52,692 bases of DNA from CAYFQV01 sp964654185. GTDB lineage: Bacteria; Spirochaetota; Spirochaetia; DSM-27196; PWMO01. The notes under the pieces are model-generated. The model worked only from the letters and a program-made list of their open reading frames with translations, made no database searches and was not told where the DNA came from. Location of the stretch: the NCBI GenBank assembly GCA_964654185.1, contig CAZZIE010000011.1, forward strand, positions 1 to 52,692, given 5' to 3'. Shown piece after piece: positions 49,410 through 52,692 of the stretch (position 1 is its first letter; every line of letters begins with the position of its first letter). Position numbers and translations under genes: made by a program.

Positions 49410-49503
49410 ACTCCCAACGGGTGGTGCCGCGATGAGCCGGTAGCCCGACGGCGTCCGCGCCCCGGCCATAAACCGGACGGCGCGGAGACAACCGAATCGC
49501 ACT

Positions 49504-49794
49504 ATGACCGTCTCAATGATTCAACTCGTGCTCGAGCTGCCCGGCGTGACCTCCATCAAGGAGAAGCGTCGGGTGGTCAAGAGCCTGAAAGACAAGCTCA
49601 TCCGCCGCTTCCGCATCTCCGCCGCGGAAGTGGATCTCCACAACAGTCTCACCTTCGCCCAGCTCGGTGCCGCCGTCGTATCGAACTCCCGCACCCACGG
49701 AGAGTCCGTCATGCAACGGGTCCTGGAGTTCGTTGAGCACGAGGCCCTCGGCCGCGTCCAGGACGTGCAGATTCACACCGAGAGCTATCAGTAG
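49504..49794 (+). CDS. DUF503 (YlxP-like) protein
   Basis: 96 aa, the usual size. The ferredoxin-like pattern of the family is clear: LVLELPGVTSIKEKRRVVKS, LIRRFRISAAEVD, TFAQLGAAVVS, and a C-terminal helix ending IHTESYQ. In Firmicutes and others it is coded next to infB and rbfA, suggesting a role near ribosome maturation. The biochemical function is unknown. Here it stands alone, in the plus direction. No strong ribosome site precedes the ATG. Confidence 0.9.
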   Translation: MTVSMIQLVLELPGVTSIKEKRRVVKSLKDKLIRRFRISAAEVDLHNSLTFAQLGAAVVSNSRTHGESVMQRVLEFVEHEALGRVQDVQIHTESYQ

Positions 49795-49860
49795 GGAATA
49801 GAGCACCGGACGCCGGGGCGCGGCGCGCCTTCGTGCGGTGCCCCCCGGTGACGCCGCCGC

Positions 49861-49883
49861 GCCCGCGCGCCCGCGCGCCCGCC
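49861..49883. repeat. Short CCCGCGCG repeat in the DUF503/ComFB gap
   Basis: An 8-bp unit (CCCGCGCG) is repeated about 2.5 times between convergent genes. The surrounding 120 bp is extremely GC-rich with a near-duplicate CCGACGTGTGCT / CCGACACGTGCT. No gene is seen in it. Confidence 0.6.
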
Positions 49884-49914
49884 GCGCCGACGTGTGCTGC
49901 AGGGCCGACACGTG

Positions 49915-50610
49915 CTACCGGGGCAGCATGTAGAGGTCGTTCATGTTGTACTCGCCGCTCGCCTTGAGCCCCTCTTCGAGGTGTCCCGATGCGGTGAGCT
50001 TCAGGGAAAAGAAGTGCCTGAAGGGCTCGAAGCCCTCCCGTTCGGCGAAGAGCTCGAAGGGAAAGATCACTTCCCGGCCGATCTCCTCGGCAACAATGGG
50101 TCGCGGCCAGAAGAAGTAGGTCCCGTAGGTGTTCGCAACCAGCCGGTAGGGGTTCTGCCAGCGGGAGTCGAACATTGCAACCCGCTCCGAGTCCCGCAGC
50201 AAAAAGACATCCACGTCGGTGATCGGCTCGAAGTTCGCGGCGTTGAAGAGGCGGCCCTTGATAGTGGGGAAGTTGAAGTAGGCCGGGGCTTCCTCCGGGA
50301 GTTCCGCCTCGCCCTGGTCCTGTTTGTAGTAGGAGCGCTGCACCGAGGTGACGCGGTTGAGCGCCTCATGAGCCAGCATGACGATGTCCACGGCCAGCTG
50401 CTGATCCACTGAGAAGTTCCGCTCGACGTAGGCGGCCCCTCGGCCGGAGCTGACGTATCGCGGTGGCACGCGGTTCAGCACGTAACAGATTGCGTCGAGA
50501 CGGCAGAGGCGAGAGGTGCAGTAGCCACGGTCTCCGGTGCGCTCATCCTCTTCGCAGATCTCGTTGACGGTACGGGCGACCTCGTCCTCGAGGAGGTTAT
50601 GTATCTCCAT
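49915..50610 (-). CDS. ComFB-domain protein
   Basis: 231 aa. The N-terminal ~90 residues match the ComFB (late competence) domain: NLLEDEVARTVNEI, a Cys pair in GYCTSRLC, then DAICYVLNRVPPRYVSS. ComFB-type proteins in cyanobacteria and Bacillus have been reported to bind cyclic dinucleotides; whether this one does is not visible. The C-terminal ~130 residues (from about PAYFNFPTIKGRLF) are an extra domain of unknown family, rich in aromatic residues. It overlaps the upstream YbjN-like gene by 14 bp, so it is cotranscribed with it and perhaps with the HD phosphohydrolase. Confidence 0.82.
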   Translation of the reverse strand: MEIHNLLEDEVARTVNEICEEDERTGDRGYCTSRLCRLDAICYVLNRVPPRYVSSGRGAAYVERNFSVDQQLAVDIVMLAHEALNRVTSVQRSYYKQDQGEAELPEEAPAYFNFPTIKGRLFNAANFEPITDVDVFLLRDSERVAMFDSRWQNPYRLVANTYGTYFFWPRPIVAEEIGREVIFPFELFAEREGFEPFRHFFSLKLTASGHLEEGLKASGEYNMNDLYMLPR

Positions 50611-51055
50611 CTGCGGTACCCCGATCCAGCTCGTGGGTCAGGTCGAGAAGATCCTGGATGGCGTCCACGGCCTCCCGGAAGTCCTTGATCGTTTCCTTCA
50701 GAGAGAAGTAGTTCAGACCGGCGTAGTATACCTTCGAGAAGACGGAAAAGGTGACATCCGCCTCGCCGACGTCAAGGTTCAGGTAGCATCCGAACTCGTA
50801 GCAGATCTGGAGCAGATCCTCCATGCGGTCCTGGAGATAGCCGCTGAGCTGCGGTCCAAAGGAGAAGGTGAATGCGAGCTCCAGAAACTTGCTGTCTCGA
50901 TCGATGAAAAGGCCGCCTTGAAAGCCGTCGTTGCTTTCGAAACCGGCCGTATAGGTATCTTCCAGTATTTCACCGTCAATGACTTCGTATCCCAGCTCTC
51001 GGAACAGAATCCCGGTCCTGCGGATACGCTCTTTCATCAACTTGGAATACTTCAT
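50597..51055 (-). CDS. YbjN-like small protein
   Basis: 152 aa from the ATG at 51055, with AGGAGA 8 bases upstream; the frame opens at 51103. The sequence alternates beta strands and helices (EVIDGEILEDTY, GLFIDRDSKFLELAFTFSFG, LNLDVGEADVTFSVFSKVYY, LKETIKDFREAVDAIQDLL). This recalls the YbjN/type III chaperone-like fold, proposed to bind other proteins. Family membership is tentative. It lies 44 bp after the HD gene and overlaps the ComFB gene by 14 bp, so it may be a partner or chaperone of that protein. Confidence 0.7.
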   Translation of the reverse strand: MKYSKLMKERIRRTGILFRELGYEVIDGEILEDTYTAGFESNDGFQGGLFIDRDSKFLELAFTFSFGPQLSGYLQDRMEDLLQICYEFGCYLNLDVGEADVTFSVFSKVYYAGLNYFSLKETIKDFREAVDAIQDLLDLTHELDRGTADGDT

Positions 51056-51099
51056 TGAGCTCTCCTGGTGTGATTGCGGGACACCCCAATCTAATACAA

Positions 51100-52455
51100 T
51101 CAATGCGAGGGATCAATTGCGGCTTCGGCCCTCGGGGCCGTCGCTGCTCCGCTGCCCGGGGCGCCGCCTGCATCCGCAAAGGCCGTCGCAATGAGTTCAC
51201 CTCCGTCCCCGACGCTCTCCGCGATTTCCGGGTCCACGATAAGGCGCATCTTGCGCAGCGTACGCGTGAAGTCCTGGACAACGTGAGGCGTGAAAACCGT
51301 TTCCGAGTCGGGATAGGAGACCAGCCCGGCGGCGGTAACAACGGGGAAGGCCGCTTCAAAGGAGATGCGCTCCGGCACGTCAATGATGACCGCCTCCGGA
51401 GTCACCGTGCGGGAGACCCGACCCGACAGGCGATGGGCCACCGCCGCCTCGAGGCGGCTCCGGAACTCCAGGTCGGCCGCCGCTGCGTGCAGGGGATCCT
51501 CCGGCCGGTACGCGCTCTCCCAGACCGGGTGGTAGAGCCGGCGGTTGTAGACGCCGTGGATCAGCGAGTACCCGGGAAGCTTCTCGTTGCTTCCGAAGCG
51601 CAGGTAGAAGAGCTCGTCGTCCAGGCCGTAGAAGTCCGACGGGGAGACGGCCCCCTCCTCGAGAGCGTGGTGGACCGCCTTCTTGATCATGGCCGTCGCA
51701 ACCCGCACCGTCCGGTGCCAGTACACCGCCCGGTACATGAGATACTTCGAGAAGAGGAGGTTCTCCACCGCGGAGATCCCCGTCTCCTCCAGGGCGATCC
51801 CGTTGTTCCAGTCCGGGCGGAGCCGGCTCAGAATGAAGTCGATGTCCTGGAGACCGTAGGGGACACCGCAGAAGTAGGCGTCCCGGTTGAGGTAGTCGAG
51901 CTTGTCCGGGTCCAGAGCGCCGGAGAGGATGCTCCGAAAGAAGGCGATCTCGTCACCGTCGGAGACCGGCATGCTTTCGTCGACGATGGCCGCCACGCTC
52001 CCGGGGTCCACCCCGACGTGATCGCGCAACAGCGTCCGGAGGGGTTCCTCCTGCACCAGCTCGGCAGTGAGCGTTTCGTGCTCCTTCAAGGGGAGCTCCT
52101 TGAAGCTGTGGGTGTAGGGAAAGTGGCCCAGATCGTGGAGGAGAGCGGCGCAGAGAAAGGATTTCACGCCGTCGAGGGACATGGCGTCGAAGCTCCGAAA
52201 CCCCAGGAGGGTGCGGATCATCCGCTTTGCAAGGTGAAAGACCCCGAGACTGTGGTTCAGGCGGGTGTGCGTTGCTCCCGGGTAGACCAGGAAGGACGGA
52301 CCGAGCTGCTTGATCCGCGAGAGTTGACGAAAGGGCGCGGAATCGATCACCTTGAGAAGCTCTTCCGAAAGGTAGATGTTCGACCAGACCGGGTCGCGGA
52401 CGGGCTTCAAATAGTCCCGGTCGAGATGAAATATGATTGTATCGCGGGTGTTCAT
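51100..52455 (-). CDS. HD-domain phosphohydrolase (SAMHD1/dNTPase-like)
   Basis: 451 aa from the ATG at 52455; the open frame continues to 52665 without family-like sequence. Motifs of the dGTPase/YwfO/SAMHD1 group are present in order: R-x-L-x-R-I-K-Q-L-type FRQLSRIKQLGPSF, H in THTRLNHSLGVFHLA, the HD pair in LLHDLGHFPYTHS, HETLT, and the final Asp in LDPDKLDYLNRDAYFCGV. Such enzymes cut dNTPs to nucleoside and triphosphate, or other phosphates. The C-terminal ~40 residues are a disordered Ala/Gly tail. It is head-to-head with a lipoprotein gene, 16 bp apart. Confidence 0.9.
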   Translation of the reverse strand: MNTRDTIIFHLDRDYLKPVRDPVWSNIYLSEELLKVIDSAPFRQLSRIKQLGPSFLVYPGATHTRLNHSLGVFHLAKRMIRTLLGFRSFDAMSLDGVKSFLCAALLHDLGHFPYTHSFKELPLKEHETLTAELVQEEPLRTLLRDHVGVDPGSVAAIVDESMPVSDGDEIAFFRSILSGALDPDKLDYLNRDAYFCGVPYGLQDIDFILSRLRPDWNNGIALEETGISAVENLLFSKYLMYRAVYWHRTVRVATAMIKKAVHHALEEGAVSPSDFYGLDDELFYLRFGSNEKLPGYSLIHGVYNRRLYHPVWESAYRPEDPLHAAAADLEFRSRLEAAVAHRLSGRVSRTVTPEAVIIDVPERISFEAAFPVVTAAGLVSYPDSETVFTPHVVQDFTRTLRKMRLIVDPEIAESVGDGGELIATAFADAGGAPGSGAATAPRAEAAIDPSH

Positions 52456-52471
52456 GGGGCCCTTTTCCTTG

Positions 52472-52692
52472 ATGACGAGAATCCTACCGCAATCATCCAA
52501 CGGCGCAAAGAGCGGCGCACGCATGCGGCGCTTCGGACGCGGCAGGCACGCCCCTCCGCGACTGGTCGTCGGTCTGCGCCTGATCGCCGTGGTGATCGCA
52601 GTGGGCCTACTGTGCACCGCCTGCCGGGAGAACCGCAAGGGCGGAGAGGACACCGGTGCCGACACGGCGGGTGACGCGCCGGCAGTGGGCTC
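52472..52692 (+). CDS. N-terminal part of a predicted lipoprotein, cut by the window edge
   Basis: The frame is open to the end of the window. Starting from the ATG at 52523 (or 52472 in the same frame) it reads a basic stretch (MRRFGRGRHAPPRL), a hydrophobic core (VVGLRLIAVVIAVGLL) and a lipobox-like LLCTAC. A charged Glu/Lys/Asp/Gly-rich segment follows, typical of the linker after the lipid-modified Cys. The mature domain lies outside the window, so no function can be given. Confidence 0.65.
   Translation, partial: MTRILPQSSNGAKSGARMRRFGRGRHAPPRLVVGLRLIAVVIAVGLLCTACRENRKGGEDTGADTAGDAPAVG

Noticed and set aside
1..52692. CRISPR arrays, insertion sequences, prophage, tRNA or rRNA genes
   Set aside because: No regularly spaced repeats, transposase or integrase frames, or tRNA/rRNA-like sequences were seen. 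Short tandem repeats at 12766, 19280 and 29263 are too small and few.

Overview
The window is a GC-rich chromosomal segment with tightly packed genes. It most likely comes from a free-living, anaerobic or micro-aerobic member of the Spirochaetota (Spirochaeta/Treponema relatives). This is an inference from gene content: several lipoproteins with relaxed lipoboxes, many membrane-anchored or exported TPR proteins, an enlarged RecJ, a FecR/beta-barrel fusion, a class I hybrid-cluster protein, and outer-membrane proteins ending in Phe. No rRNA, tRNA, transposase, prophage or CRISPR array was seen.

Layout. (1) 1-5.9 kb: a 7TM-LuxR regulator, then a nitrosative/oxidative-stress operon (hcp, hemerythrin, OsmC) behind an FNR/CRP-type site, then a convergent 7TMR-DISM-LuxR receptor-regulator. 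(2) 6.0-10.7 kb: two surface lipoproteins, the second a 1265-aa double beta-helix protein. (3) 10.6-14.5 kb, minus strand: an isoprenylcysteine-methyltransferase-like membrane protein, an MFS transporter and prfC. (4) 14.6-18.5 kb, minus strand: btuFCD behind a complete promoter plus cobalamin riboswitch. (5) 18.6-22.9 kb, minus strand: an unusual membrane protein with repeated winged-helix-like segments, and a GAF-PAS-PAS hybrid histidine kinase. (6) 23.1-28.1 kb, plus strand: pyrimidine-nucleoside phosphorylase, recJ, an M23 peptidase and rpsU, closed by an intrinsic terminator. (7) 28.1-36.1 kb: a wHTH/lipoprotein pair; a minus-strand operon of TPR-Mrr-like protein, phosphoesterase and ParB-fold protein; and, divergently, two TPR proteins and trxB. 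(8) 36.1-47.2 kb, minus strand: a 1746-aa outer-membrane protein, a porin-like barrel and a FecR-barrel fusion, ended by a strong terminator, then mutL, whose start codon lies in a hairpin loop. (9) 47.2-49.4 kb, plus strand: an unrecognised soluble protein and a voltage-sensor/HAMP membrane protein. (10) 49.5-52.7 kb: a DUF503 protein; a minus-strand run of an HD phosphohydrolase, a YbjN-like protein and a ComFB-domain protein; and the start of another lipoprotein.

Functional themes. The first cluster looks like NO/hydroxylamine and peroxide defence wired to an FNR/CRP-type regulator. The btu operon is B12 import under B12 feedback. The 38-47 kb block looks like one outer-membrane assembly or transport locus. 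The most unusual gene is at 48198-49352. It has a canonical four-helix voltage-sensor domain with basic residues at nine consecutive i+3 positions in S4. Instead of a pore it has an extracytoplasmic sensor-like domain and a terminal HAMP, so it looks like a membrane-potential signal transducer rather than a channel.
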